DNA from: Spirochaetota bacterium
GTDB taxonomy: Bacteria; Spirochaetota; Spirochaetia; Treponematales; Rectinemataceae
NCBI GenBank assembly: GCA_023421875.1
Contig: JAEZSM010000133.1
Span: 1-7,087, forward strand
Length of the DNA: 7,087 nucleotides
Direction of reading: 5' to 3'
The notes beneath the pieces are model-generated. The model was not told the origin of the DNA, searched no databases, and saw only the letters and a program-made list of their open reading frames with translations. The first letter of the stretch is position 1. The number at the start of each line of letters is the position of its first letter. Below, piece after piece: positions 1-5,498 of the stretch. The translations under genes were made by a program, and so were the position numbers.

Positions 1-274
1 TCGCCCGGACTGGGTCCTCGCCCTTGTCGATGATCCCGCCGGGGAATTCCACCGAAACACGACCCGTTCCGTGCCGGTATTGGCGGATCATGACGAATTT
101 GCGTCCTTCCGGCGTGTCGACCACGGGGATTATGCCCGCCCAGTCGGGAGCGTTGATTAGGTAAAAAGCTCCCTGCTTGCGGCCGTCGCAGGTGTGGCGG
201 TCGCTTTCGGAAACATTGAAGATGCGGCAATCGGCGATATTTTTTGTTTTGGTCTCCAGCCAACAGCAGGGCAT
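1..274 (-). CDS. Nudix hydrolase, ADP-ribose pyrophosphatase type (partial, C-terminus beyond window)
   Basis: The first 91 residues can be read. Nudix enzymes hydrolyse nucleoside diphosphates linked to another moiety; this subgroup typically cleaves ADP-ribose or nucleotide sugars in the cytoplasm. The sequence shows a small beta-rich start, then VMIRQYRHG (about residues 61-69), typical of ADP-ribose pyrophosphatase-like members. EFPGGIIDKGE (76-86) follows, matching the opening of the Nudix box (G-x5-E), and the sequence runs out at DPVRA, before the REUXEE half. The ATG at 274 has a good Shine-Dalgarno (GGAGGGAG) about 8 bases upstream. The N-terminus is unusually cysteine-rich for so short a stretch (MPCC, DC, TC). 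The gene lies 103 bases downstream of the patatin gene on the same strand and may have its own promoter. Family assignment is firm; the substrate is not determined, because specificity residues lie beyond the edge. Confidence 0.88.
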   Translation of the reverse strand, partial: MPCCWLETKTKNIADCRIFNVSESDRHTCDGRKQGAFYLINAPDWAGIIPVVDTPEGRKFVMIRQYRHGTGRVSVEFPGGIIDKGEDPVRA

Positions 275-301
275 GTCCACAGGCTCCCTCCGGATGGGTC
301 C

Positions 302-330
302 ATGATACTTCGAAACCCTGATGCCGTGAA
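302..330 (-). promoter_or_regulatory. Possible sigma-70 promoter of the Nudix gene
   Basis: On the minus strand a TATCAT (302-307, five of six matches to the -10 consensus) lies 17 bases downstream of TTCACG (325-330, four of six matches to the -35 consensus). Transcription would start near 295 and give a leader of about 20 bases that contains the ribosome binding site. Such matches arise by chance, and read-through from the patatin gene is an alternative. Confidence 0.35.
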
Positions 331-335
331 GAGCG

Positions 336-352
336 CTTTCTGATCCAGAAAG
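336..352 (-). other. Short perfect inverted repeat downstream of the patatin gene
   Basis: CTTTCTG (336-342) and CAGAAAG (346-352) are perfect 7-bp complements around a 3-base spacer, 25 bases past the patatin stop codon. In RNA this could fold as a tight hairpin, possibly protecting the 3' end or weakly terminating. No T-run follows on either strand, so it is not a standard intrinsic terminator. Confidence 0.25.
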
Positions 353-377
353 ACCCTTTACGGCCGATTATTCTTAC

Positions 378-1622
378 TCAGTCTTGCCCGGCTGCCAACC
401 GCTCGAGAAAGTAGAGCCCGGCGCTCAACTCAGGGTGAATCTTTGCGATAGCCTTTTTTGTCACTTCCCAGGCCGAGGGAGGCAGGATCTCTTCGATTAT
501 CCGATAATTGTAATAGGGACTTTCCTTAAAAACCCCGGTCTTTACCGATTCCCGTAGGATATTCACCGTTGCCTTGATTCTGTCTTCTTCGCCTTTGACG
601 AGGTTTTCGATTTTTGCCTCTTCATCGGAGAGCTTCGTTTTAACGGCGTTGAACAGGCTTTTATAGTCATAGAGCCTGATCCGGGGAATCTCCAGCACCA
701 GGGCGGCGCATTCCAGATACTTGTGGAGCAGGAGTCGCTCATGCTCCATCTCCTTGGGGAAACTCATGGATTCAGGAAGCGGGGCCACAGGAAACTCCGG
801 CATCTTGCCCGGTTTGATAAAGTACGAATACCCCGAAAGCCGCCCGAAGCTCCGCAGGGTATCGAGATACCCCAGCTGCATGAAATCCTTCAGAAATTCC
901 CTGTCGAAATCGAAGATCCAGCCCATGTTGATGGAGCTTTTTATGTAGGCGGTGAGACTTCCCTCGCCTTCCACCTTCCGGTTTCTGCCCAGTCCCCCGA
1001 TATCGGAGACGATGAGTCGGCGGTATCCTCGTTTGCGGGCCATGTCGTAGGGAATATTCTCGAACACTCCCCCATCCATGTACTTCTTGCCCTCGATAAC
1101 CGGTGACTTGAAGCCGGGGAAGGCCGCGCTGGCCATAAGGTAGTCCAGGACCCTACCCTCTTCCATGTCTTCCAGAAACATTTCCCTGGGTTTAAGGCTG
1201 GAGAGATCCACGGTAATTATTCCCAAGTCTTTGCCGGAAGCCCGAATTTTCGCTTCGTCGATATGGGATTCCAGAAGTTTCCGCAAGGGGCTGGTGTCCA
1301 GACCCTGGTGGGCGATAAGGGAGCGGAATAGCTTGGGAGCCTCCTGGACTGCTTCGCGGCCCACGGAGAGCTTTCCTTTTTCTACGAAGCCTGGAGGAAG
1401 GGCGACGATAGAATCGAGGCTTATGCTATCCACAAAGGATTCGTAACTGTCCTGTTGATTCTGGGCCAGGAGCCCCGCGACCACAGCCCCTATCGAAGTA
1501 CCCACAAAGGCGTCGACCTCAATGCCCATCTCACGCAACGCCTTCCACACCCCAAGGTGGTAGATCCCCTTGGAGCCTCCCCCTGCCAGGACTAGACAGA
1601 AGCTAGTATTCCGACGACGCAT
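378..1622 (-). CDS. Patatin-like phospholipase (serine lipid acyl hydrolase)
   Basis: A 414-residue protein of the patatin/RssA family, enzymes that cleave acyl chains from lipids with a Ser-Asp dyad. All diagnostic elements are present: the oxyanion-hole glycine loop AGGGSKG (13-19), the nucleophile elbow GTSIG (41-45, Ser43), the ASAAFPGF segment (164-171) and the catalytic Asp in DGG (183-185). The core resembles short bacterial RssA-type enzymes, but about 130 extra, mostly charged and helical residues follow (roughly 285-414). No signal peptide or membrane segment is obvious, so it is probably cytoplasmic or peripheral. The ATG start at 1622 is supported by AGGAGG seven bases upstream. 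No convincing promoter is seen beyond a lone GATAAT -10-like match (1645-1650). It lies downstream of the initiator tRNA terminator and so needs its own transcription start. The fold and dyad are certain from motifs; the lipid substrate is unknown. Confidence 0.93.
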   Translation of the reverse strand: MRRRNTSFCLVLAGGGSKGIYHLGVWKALREMGIEVDAFVGTSIGAVVAGLLAQNQQDSYESFVDSISLDSIVALPPGFVEKGKLSVGREAVQEAPKLFRSLIAHQGLDTSPLRKLLESHIDEAKIRASGKDLGIITVDLSSLKPREMFLEDMEEGRVLDYLMASAAFPGFKSPVIEGKKYMDGGVFENIPYDMARKRGYRRLIVSDIGGLGRNRKVEGEGSLTAYIKSSINMGWIFDFDREFLKDFMQLGYLDTLRSFGRLSGYSYFIKPGKMPEFPVAPLPESMSFPKEMEHERLLLHKYLECAALVLEIPRIRLYDYKSLFNAVKTKLSDEEAKIENLVKGEEDRIKATVNILRESVKTGVFKESPYYNYRIIEEILPPSAWEVTKKAIAKIHPELSAGLYFLERLAAGQD

Positions 1623-1670
1623 GCGATGCCCTCCTGAGCTTAAGATTATCGTCCAGGATTCGGGGAATTC

Positions 1671-1821
1671 CTAGTGTCCCCGGGCTCTGAGCAGCTGCTG
1701 CACATCGACGTTGTAAAAAGCTTTTTCCTTCGAGAATGCATTCGTTGACTTTGAAGATGGGAATACCAAACCATGTGGCTTCGATGTAATGCCGATCATG
1801 AGGCATCCTTATAAAAACCAT
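1671..1821 (-). pseudogene. Probable gene remnant with a frame break (possibly DUF6544-like)
   Basis: Reading the minus strand from ATG 1821 gives a protein-like stretch containing YIEATWFGIPIFKVNEC and then ILEGKSF, after which this frame degenerates into an alanine-rich run. At a five-T run following GKS, removing one T would continue sensibly as FYNVDVQQLLRARGH and stop at 1671-1673. The composite is about 49 residues. The first part reminds me of the DUF6544-type motif in which a hydrophobic core strand is followed by a short -DG-like turn; this is from memory and weak. Those proteins are far longer, and the 5' neighbour is a terminator and tRNA, so both ends would be missing. An alternative is a real 42-residue peptide starting at ATG 1799 in the second frame, preceded by AAGGA six bases upstream and ending at the same stop. 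A non-coding leader of the patatin gene is also possible. Confidence 0.3.
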
Positions 1822-1838
1822 TGAAAAGCACTGGGCGC

Positions 1839-1863
1839 AAAAAAGGCTTCCCGAAGGAAGCCT
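1839..1863 (-). terminator. Intrinsic terminator of the initiator tRNA gene
   Basis: On the minus strand an 8-bp perfect stem (AGGCTTCC / GGAAGCCT) is closed by a TTCG tetraloop, one of the most stable RNA loops, and runs directly into a six-T tract (1839-1844). It starts about ten bases after the end of the tRNA gene. This is a textbook rho-independent terminator and insulates the tRNA from the genes to its left. Confidence 0.95.
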
Positions 1864-1873
1864 AATTTTACTA

Positions 1874-1946
1874 TAGCAGGGACAGGACTCGAACCTGCGA
1901 CCTCCGGGTTATGAGCCCGACGAGCTGCCAACTGCTCTACCCTGCG
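1874..1946 (-). tRNA. Initiator tRNA-fMet (anticodon CAT)
   Basis: The minus strand folds into a full 73-base cloverleaf. The acceptor is CGCAGGG / CCCTGCT, the D-stem GAGC / GCTC, the anticodon stem TCGGG / CCCGG with loop CTCATAA, and the T-stem GCAGG / CCTGT with loop TTCGAGT; A73 is the discriminator. The CAT anticodon lies at 1911-1913. Two features mark it as the initiator rather than the elongator or tRNA-Ile2. The first is three consecutive G-C pairs next to the anticodon loop. The second is a mismatch at the first acceptor pair (C1 opposite U72, where E. coli has C1/A72), which allows formylation and keeps it out of elongation. The 3' CCA is not encoded (TAG follows), so it must be added enzymatically. 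It stands alone between its own promoter and terminator. Confidence 0.97.
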
Positions 1947-1958
1947 TCGTGTTGGAAA

Positions 1959-1987
1959 AAGCTACATCAAACTGTAAAAAATGTCAA
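1959..1987 (-). promoter_or_regulatory. Promoter of the initiator tRNA gene
   Basis: On the minus strand a perfect -35 hexamer TTGACA (1982-1987) is followed after 17 bases by TAGCTT (1959-1964), a weaker -10. The predicted start lies about five bases before the mature tRNA 5' end, giving the very short leader usual for stand-alone tRNA genes. The T-rich spacer and optimal spacing support the call; the poor -10 is the main reservation. Confidence 0.7.
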
Positions 1988-2082
1988 GGGACGGAAAGCC
2001 AATGGCTTACTCCTCATGCCGCAATGGGTATCCGGCCCACGACTTGGCATCATCAAGGGACTAACAAGCTTCGATGTACTGA

Positions 2083-2823
2083 TTACAGCTTGAACAGCCT
2101 GCGCAGATTTGTGCTCGTGGCCACCCGGTGGTGGATGTATAGAAGGAATACCGCTATAGGAAGGAGCGCGAGAGCGGTAACGACAGACCAACCCGGGCGC
2201 AGGGGATTGCCGATAAAAATGTCGATAAAAAGTTCGATGCCGAGACAGAGGAGGGCGCAGCCTGCAAATACGAAGGCCAGGATGTTGAGCCCTTTTCGCC
2301 GGGCATTTCGGGCAAGAAGGCTGATAGTGGCGGCGACGCCCTCGGCCAAAAGGCAAATCGGCAAGGCCAGGCGCCAAGCCCAGGCGTCCTTGCCGATGAT
2401 AAAGCCCAGGACCACGAGGAAAACCGGAGGAGCGACCGCAATGAGCAGGGTCTGGAGTCGGGGCTTTTGGCCGAGAATCAAAAAGGCTGTAGCCCAAGTC
2501 CAGATGAACATGATGGAAGCCAGGGGGTAGAGGGACCAGGAAAGCCGCTTCGCCACCAGTAGATTGATGACCAGGACGGTGGCAGCGGTGATCGCCAGGG
2601 CGACGGAGAGAATTTCCCAAGCCACTTTCTGTTTTTCCGACTTTGTAAGATCATCCTCGTGATCGGACCCGGCAAGCCTGTCTTCCTGCTCACCGCATTC
2701 GGGTCTAGGCATCAATTTTTCGATGGAACCGGCCATATCGGCAGACCGAGGATTATCGGCGCCGCAGAGGGGGCAACGTTTTGCCTGGCCAATCTCTACA
2801 CCGCAATCGGGGCAATACGGCAT
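2083..2823 (-). CDS. Zinc-ribbon integral membrane protein (DUF6320-like)
   Basis: A 246-residue protein that opens with a zinc ribbon, CPDC (4-7) and CPLC (17-20). A charged cytoplasmic linker (about 40-66) follows, then six predicted membrane helices (roughly 70-91, 98-118, 124-144, 149-171, 178-204, 211-231) and a short basic tail. This layout matches the uncharacterised DUF6320 family, which I recall being found next to alcohol-acetyltransferase-like genes, exactly as here. The start ATG lies three bases after the stop of the acyltransferase gene. Its Shine-Dalgarno GAGGAG is inside the end of that gene, so the two are translationally coupled and probably made in comparable amounts. No enzymatic motif is visible. 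The zinc ribbon could be a docking site for the acyltransferase, making this the membrane anchor or acceptor-presenting partner; that is inference. It is the last gene of the operon, and no clear terminator follows. Confidence 0.85.
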   Translation of the reverse strand: MPYCPDCGVEIGQAKRCPLCGADNPRSADMAGSIEKLMPRPECGEQEDRLAGSDHEDDLTKSEKQKVAWEILSVALAITAATVLVINLLVAKRLSWSLYPLASIMFIWTWATAFLILGQKPRLQTLLIAVAPPVFLVVLGFIIGKDAWAWRLALPICLLAEGVAATISLLARNARRKGLNILAFVFAGCALLCLGIELFIDIFIGNPLRPGWSVVTALALLPIAVFLLYIHHRVATSTNLRRLFKL

Positions 2824-2826
2824 GGT

Positions 2827-4167
2827 TCACTCCTCGTCATCGCGGCAGTATACGCTCACATGCAAGCCAAGATCGCGTAGACGCTTGAAATACAGCTGTT
2901 CGAGCTGCCTGGATTGTAGCAGGCTTCCAAAGCTGATGATCAGTTCATCGTTCCAGGACAGCACAGAGGCATTAGTAAGTGTTGTCGTGCTGGGAGCCGG
3001 TGAAAAGACAACAGATTGCACCTGCTGGGCTACGCCGGGCGGAAGCCGCAGGACGCCCAGATTTGAAATAAAGCCGCTGAGCATGGATTCGCCCAGCACT
3101 GAAAAGAGGATCCTTCCGGCGACATCTTTGATGAAAAGCGGTATTGCCCGGACAATGGGATTTCTAGTTCCGCCAGCGTTGCGGGCTATCTGCATGGCCA
3201 GCGATTTCGGATCACCCTCGATTTTCATTCTGTGGTGAGCGCGCTTCACCAGTTCGTCGAAGCTCCTAGCCCCTAAATCGAGATTCTCCTTCAGCAGAAA
3301 GAAAAGAGAAAAGTTTCGGTTTGTCCTGGAAGCGAAGAACTGCCTGAGGTTGACCGGGATTTCCACCGAAATGAAGCGTTCCCTCGGCTTTTTTGTCTGG
3401 GCGAACCAGAGGGTCTGGAGGGCATCGAGATAGACGGCGCCTAAGAAGCCTGTAAGCGTCACATTCCGCTTCTTGACCTCTCCGAGAATTTCCGCAAGTT
3501 TCAACCTTCCCGCAATAATGCGGTACGAGCCCTCGGGCAAACGCTCTCCGTGCAAGTGCCAGGCCTTGGGGTTAGCCTCGGGCGCTGGAAGCGAACCGGG
3601 GAAGTAGCGCTGATAGGCGTCCTCGTATTCCTCTGGCAGCACCGGGCTGTCGATGGGATAAATATCATCGTAGTCACCTTGGCCGAGCTCAGCCCCTGCC
3701 TCAATCCCCAGCAGGGCGTAATACCGTACCAGGAGGCTCTTCATGAATGACATAGCGCCCGAGCCGTCGGTGAGGGCGTGGGAGAATTCCCCCGCGAGTC
3801 TGTTGCCCTGAACCCTGATCCGAAACATCCTTGTGCCCCGCTTGTTGATGTTCCAGCCCTGGCTGGGGCTGCCCTGATCGGAATGGACCCGAGGGCTGGT
3901 CTTGCATTGGTCCAAGTAGTACCAGAAAAATCCTCGCTTGAGGTTCACGTTGAAGTAGGGAAAGCGGTTGCTGCAATCCGTAAGCGCCCGACTCAAGGCA
4001 TCGATGTCGACAAGGGAAGCCAGCTGAAACTCGAACCTGAAGAGACTGGTGTTCACCCTATCAGTCACCGCGGGCATGATTATGCCTGCGTTGTCCAGGC
4101 CGTACCAGGCTCCCGATTCATCCACCCGCTTGGTTTGGATGAATTGGCGAGCCTTGTTCTTGTTCAT
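2827..4167 (-). CDS. Condensation-domain-like acyltransferase (alcohol acetyltransferase family)
   Basis: A protein of 446 residues from ATG 4167. It belongs to the CoA-dependent acyltransferase/condensation superfamily, whose catalytic histidine lies in HxxxDG. Here the motif is HALTDGSG (His130, Asp134, Gly135). Other family-like stretches are SVEIPVNLRQFFASRTNRNF (267-286), typical of the alcohol-acetyltransferase/condensation-like group, and ISNLGVLRLP (367-376) in the C-terminal half. Length is normal for this two-lobed fold. No signal peptide or membrane helix is seen, so it is probably cytosolic or membrane-associated through its partner. The stop TAA of the upstream DUF554 gene is followed immediately by TTG (4173) and then, two codons later, by ATG (4167). 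I prefer the ATG; neither has a clear Shine-Dalgarno, so coupling to the upstream gene is likely. Donor and acceptor are unknown; esters, glycolipids or peptides are all possible. Confidence 0.85.
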   Translation of the reverse strand: MNKNKARQFIQTKRVDESGAWYGLDNAGIIMPAVTDRVNTSLFRFEFQLASLVDIDALSRALTDCSNRFPYFNVNLKRGFFWYYLDQCKTSPRVHSDQGSPSQGWNINKRGTRMFRIRVQGNRLAGEFSHALTDGSGAMSFMKSLLVRYYALLGIEAGAELGQGDYDDIYPIDSPVLPEEYEDAYQRYFPGSLPAPEANPKAWHLHGERLPEGSYRIIAGRLKLAEILGEVKKRNVTLTGFLGAVYLDALQTLWFAQTKKPRERFISVEIPVNLRQFFASRTNRNFSLFFLLKENLDLGARSFDELVKRAHHRMKIEGDPKSLAMQIARNAGGTRNPIVRAIPLFIKDVAGRILFSVLGESMLSGFISNLGVLRLPPGVAQQVQSVVFSPAPSTTTLTNASVLSWNDELIISFGSLLQSRQLEQLYFKRLRDLGLHVSVYCRDDEE

Positions 4168-4173
4168 GCTCAA

Positions 4174-4872
4174 TTATAGGAATGGGGCGAAGGGCAATGC
4201 AAGCACGAGGAGAACCGTAACCAGCAGAGCGGGAATAAAGTCGGCGGTCTTGATTTTCTTTATGTCCAGCAGGCCTAATCCGATCATGATCACCAGGGCT
4301 CCGCCTATGGCGGTCAGCTCTGAGAGCATTATTTCGGTTACGAAGGGTTTGATCCATACCGAGAGAATCGTAAGGGCCCCTTGATAGATCAGGACGCTCA
4401 GGGCCGAAAAAATGACCCCCTTTCCCAAGGCCCCCGCGAAGATCATCGACATGAAGCCGTCCAGAATGCTCTTGGTGAAAATGATGGAATAGTCGCCCTC
4501 GGTGCCAGCCTTGAATGACCCGACAATGGCCATGGCGCCGGAGCAGAACAGCACGGAGGCGTTTAAAAAACCCGTGGCGAAGCTTGTTCCCTCGGCGCTT
4601 CGGTCAAAACGGTTTTTAAGCCGCTCCCCAAAATTCATGATCGAGCCCTCGATATTGAGAGCGGTGCCGGCCAGGCCGCCCAGGATGAGCGCCAGCGCAA
4701 AGGCTAGCAGATGCTCAGTGGTAAGGGCCATTTGAATGCCAATAACAAGTGAGGTGATTCCCGCAGCTGCGAAAATTATTTTCTGGTACTGTTCCTTTAT
4801 GCCCTTGCGCAAGAAAAGACCGACGAGAGAGCCCACCACGACGGCCAGAGCGTTTATTACAGTTGCAATCAT
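4174..4872 (-). CDS. DUF554 family multi-pass membrane protein (YqgA/YdfK-like)
   Basis: A 232-residue, highly hydrophobic protein with about six or seven membrane segments. It starts with MIATVINALAVVVGSLVGL, the N-terminus characteristic of the DUF554 family (E. coli YqgA, Bacillus YdfK). Further family-like stretches are the glycine-rich ALILGGLAGTALNIE (61-75), FLNASVLFCSGAMAIVGS (102-119) and the inner segment KSILDGFMSMIFAGALGKG (134-152). The length matches the family and the protein looks intact. Function is not established; a transporter or channel-like role is often assumed from the topology. The ATG at 4872 is preceded by GGAAGG at proper spacing. It is the first gene of a three-gene operon, with its stop codon abutting the acyltransferase start. 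Family members also occur alone, so its link to the acyltransferase may be incidental. Confidence 0.93.
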   Translation of the reverse strand: MIATVINALAVVVGSLVGLFLRKGIKEQYQKIIFAAAGITSLVIGIQMALTTEHLLAFALALILGGLAGTALNIEGSIMNFGERLKNRFDRSAEGTSFATGFLNASVLFCSGAMAIVGSFKAGTEGDYSIIFTKSILDGFMSMIFAGALGKGVIFSALSVLIYQGALTILSVWIKPFVTEIMLSELTAIGGALVIMIGLGLLDIKKIKTADFIPALLVTVLLVLALPFAPFL

Positions 4873-4912
4873 TGTTCACCTTCCGCCAAGACCCGAACGG
4901 TAAAGCCCGCGA

Positions 4913-4942
4913 TTGACCCCGGCCGCGGAAGTATAGCATAAT
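4913..4942 (+). promoter_or_regulatory. Sigma-70 promoter of the lipoprotein gene
   Basis: TTGACC (4913-4918, five of six matches) and CATAAT (4937-4942, five of six) are separated by 18 bases on the plus strand. Transcription would start near 4949, giving a leader of about 15 bases that carries the Shine-Dalgarno AAGGGGAG (4953-4960) before ATG 4964. The leader is short but leaves room for the ribosome site. Confidence 0.7.
4930..4938 (-). promoter_or_regulatory. Extended -10 promoter of the DUF554/acyltransferase/DUF6320 operon
   Basis: On the minus strand TGC-TATACT (4930-4938) is an extended -10 element: TG, one base, then a hexamer with five of six matches. There is no good -35 at the right distance, which fits extended -10 promoters. 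The start would be near 4923, giving a leader of about 50 bases. It overlaps the plus-strand promoter, so the two directions share the same short AT-rich core. Confidence 0.5.
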
Positions 4943-4949
4943 CGCGATT
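4940..4949. promoter_or_regulatory. 10-bp perfect palindrome, candidate operator between divergent promoters
   Basis: AATCGCGATT reads identically on both strands. It overlaps the -10 and start point of the plus-strand promoter and sits just upstream of the extended -10 of the minus-strand operon. A further half site CGCGAT lies at 4908-4913, forming an inverted pair with ATCGCG at 4941-4946 that brackets the promoter core. A dimeric regulator bound here would block the lipoprotein promoter and could influence the operon promoter. No regulator gene is in the window. Confidence 0.35.
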
Positions 4950-4963
4950 TGTAAGGGGAGTCT

Positions 4964-5422
4964 ATGCAGCGCAATTCGATGGAAGGTTCAAAAAGCAAGG
5001 TTCGCGACAAAACCGGGCTCGGCCTTGCAGTACTAATCGCCCTTGTGCTGGCGTTAGGCTCCTGCGCGACCAAGCTGGAGCCTGTTCCGGAAAACGCGAG
5101 CTCGGCGGAAATAATCCAGCGAGCCCAGGAACGATCAGATATTTATGATTGGAGAGGAGCCCAGTATTACTACCGGACCCTCCAGGAGCGGTTCCCGGAT
5201 GATCTGAATCTACAAGCTACCGCGATGTATGAACTTGCCTTTATCGAATACAAGCAGGGTCATGACGAAGCCGCCAGGGCGGGATTCGAGCAGGTGCTCG
5301 CCCTCTATAAAAGCCCCCAAGGAGCCTCGCTTCCCCAGACTTGGAAGATCCTCACCGAAAAGGTAATGGCAAAGCTACCCAGCCCGAGCACAACCACCAC
5401 AAGCCTTGCCCCACAGCCCTGA
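4964..5422 (+). CDS. Small lipoprotein with TPR-like helical repeat
   Basis: A 152-residue protein. It has a basic N-region (residues 1-16), a hydrophobic stretch GLGLAVLIALVLALG (18-32) and a lipobox LGSC, so signal peptidase II would cleave before Cys34, leaving a lipid-anchored envelope protein of about 119 residues. The mature part has paired amphipathic helices around YYYRTLQERFPDD and AMYELAFIEYKQGHDEAARA (about residues 68-109). These match the spacing and small/aromatic pattern of tetratricopeptide repeats, which usually mediate protein binding. It ends in a Ser/Thr/Pro-rich tail (139-152) that is probably disordered. The ATG at 4964 is chosen for its AAGGGGAG ribosome site; the next Met, at 4979, lacks one. 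It is the only plus-strand gene here, with its own promoter. The lipoprotein call is secure; the function is unknown. Confidence 0.85.
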   Translation: MQRNSMEGSKSKVRDKTGLGLAVLIALVLALGSCATKLEPVPENASSAEIIQRAQERSDIYDWRGAQYYYRTLQERFPDDLNLQATAMYELAFIEYKQGHDEAARAGFEQVLALYKSPQGASLPQTWKILTEKVMAKLPSPSTTTTSLAPQP

Positions 5423-5446
5423 GGAGGTTTTTGCCAGGACAGCTTT

Positions 5447-5489
5447 TCATATCGCGGATTTGGCTAAAAACCCGCCGCGATGAGCTTTT
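5447..5489 (+). terminator. Possible weak terminator between convergent genes
   Basis: TCAT-CGCGG (5447-5457, with a two-base bulge) pairs with CCGCGATGA (5475-5483) around a loop of about 17 bases, followed on the plus strand by GCTTTTA. The stem is GC-rich but the U-tract is only four long and the loop is large. It could end the lipoprotein transcript and, less well, hinder transcripts from the ABC-F gene in the opposite direction. Confidence 0.35.
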
Positions 5490-5498
5490 ACCCTGCTA

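Noticed and set aside
721..1446. Plus-strand open frames opposite the patatin gene
   Set aside because: They are antisense shadows of a gene with complete catalytic motifs; no protein family features.
1661..1682. GC-rich 6-bp inverted repeat (CGGGGA / TCCCCG) upstream of the patatin gene
   Set aside because: Ten-base loop and no U-tract; could form but a regulatory role cannot be supported.
2016..2050. Interrupted inverted repeat (ATGCC..TGGG..CCCA..GGCAT) downstream of the zinc-ribbon gene
   Set aside because: Short interrupted stems without a T-run; not enough to call a terminator for the operon.
1778..2079. Eleven-base repeat GCTTCGATGTA on both sides of the tRNA gene, considered as an integration att pair
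   Set aside because: An 11-base match is expected several times by chance in 7 kb, neither copy overlaps the tRNA 3' end, and no integrase or mobile gene is present.
1967..2620. Long open frames on both strands (up to 217 codons) over the zinc-ribbon membrane protein gene
   Set aside because: They overlap a better-supported gene, encode Arg/Pro/Ser-rich sequence without domains, and lack ribosome sites; long shadow frames are expected in GC-rich coding DNA.
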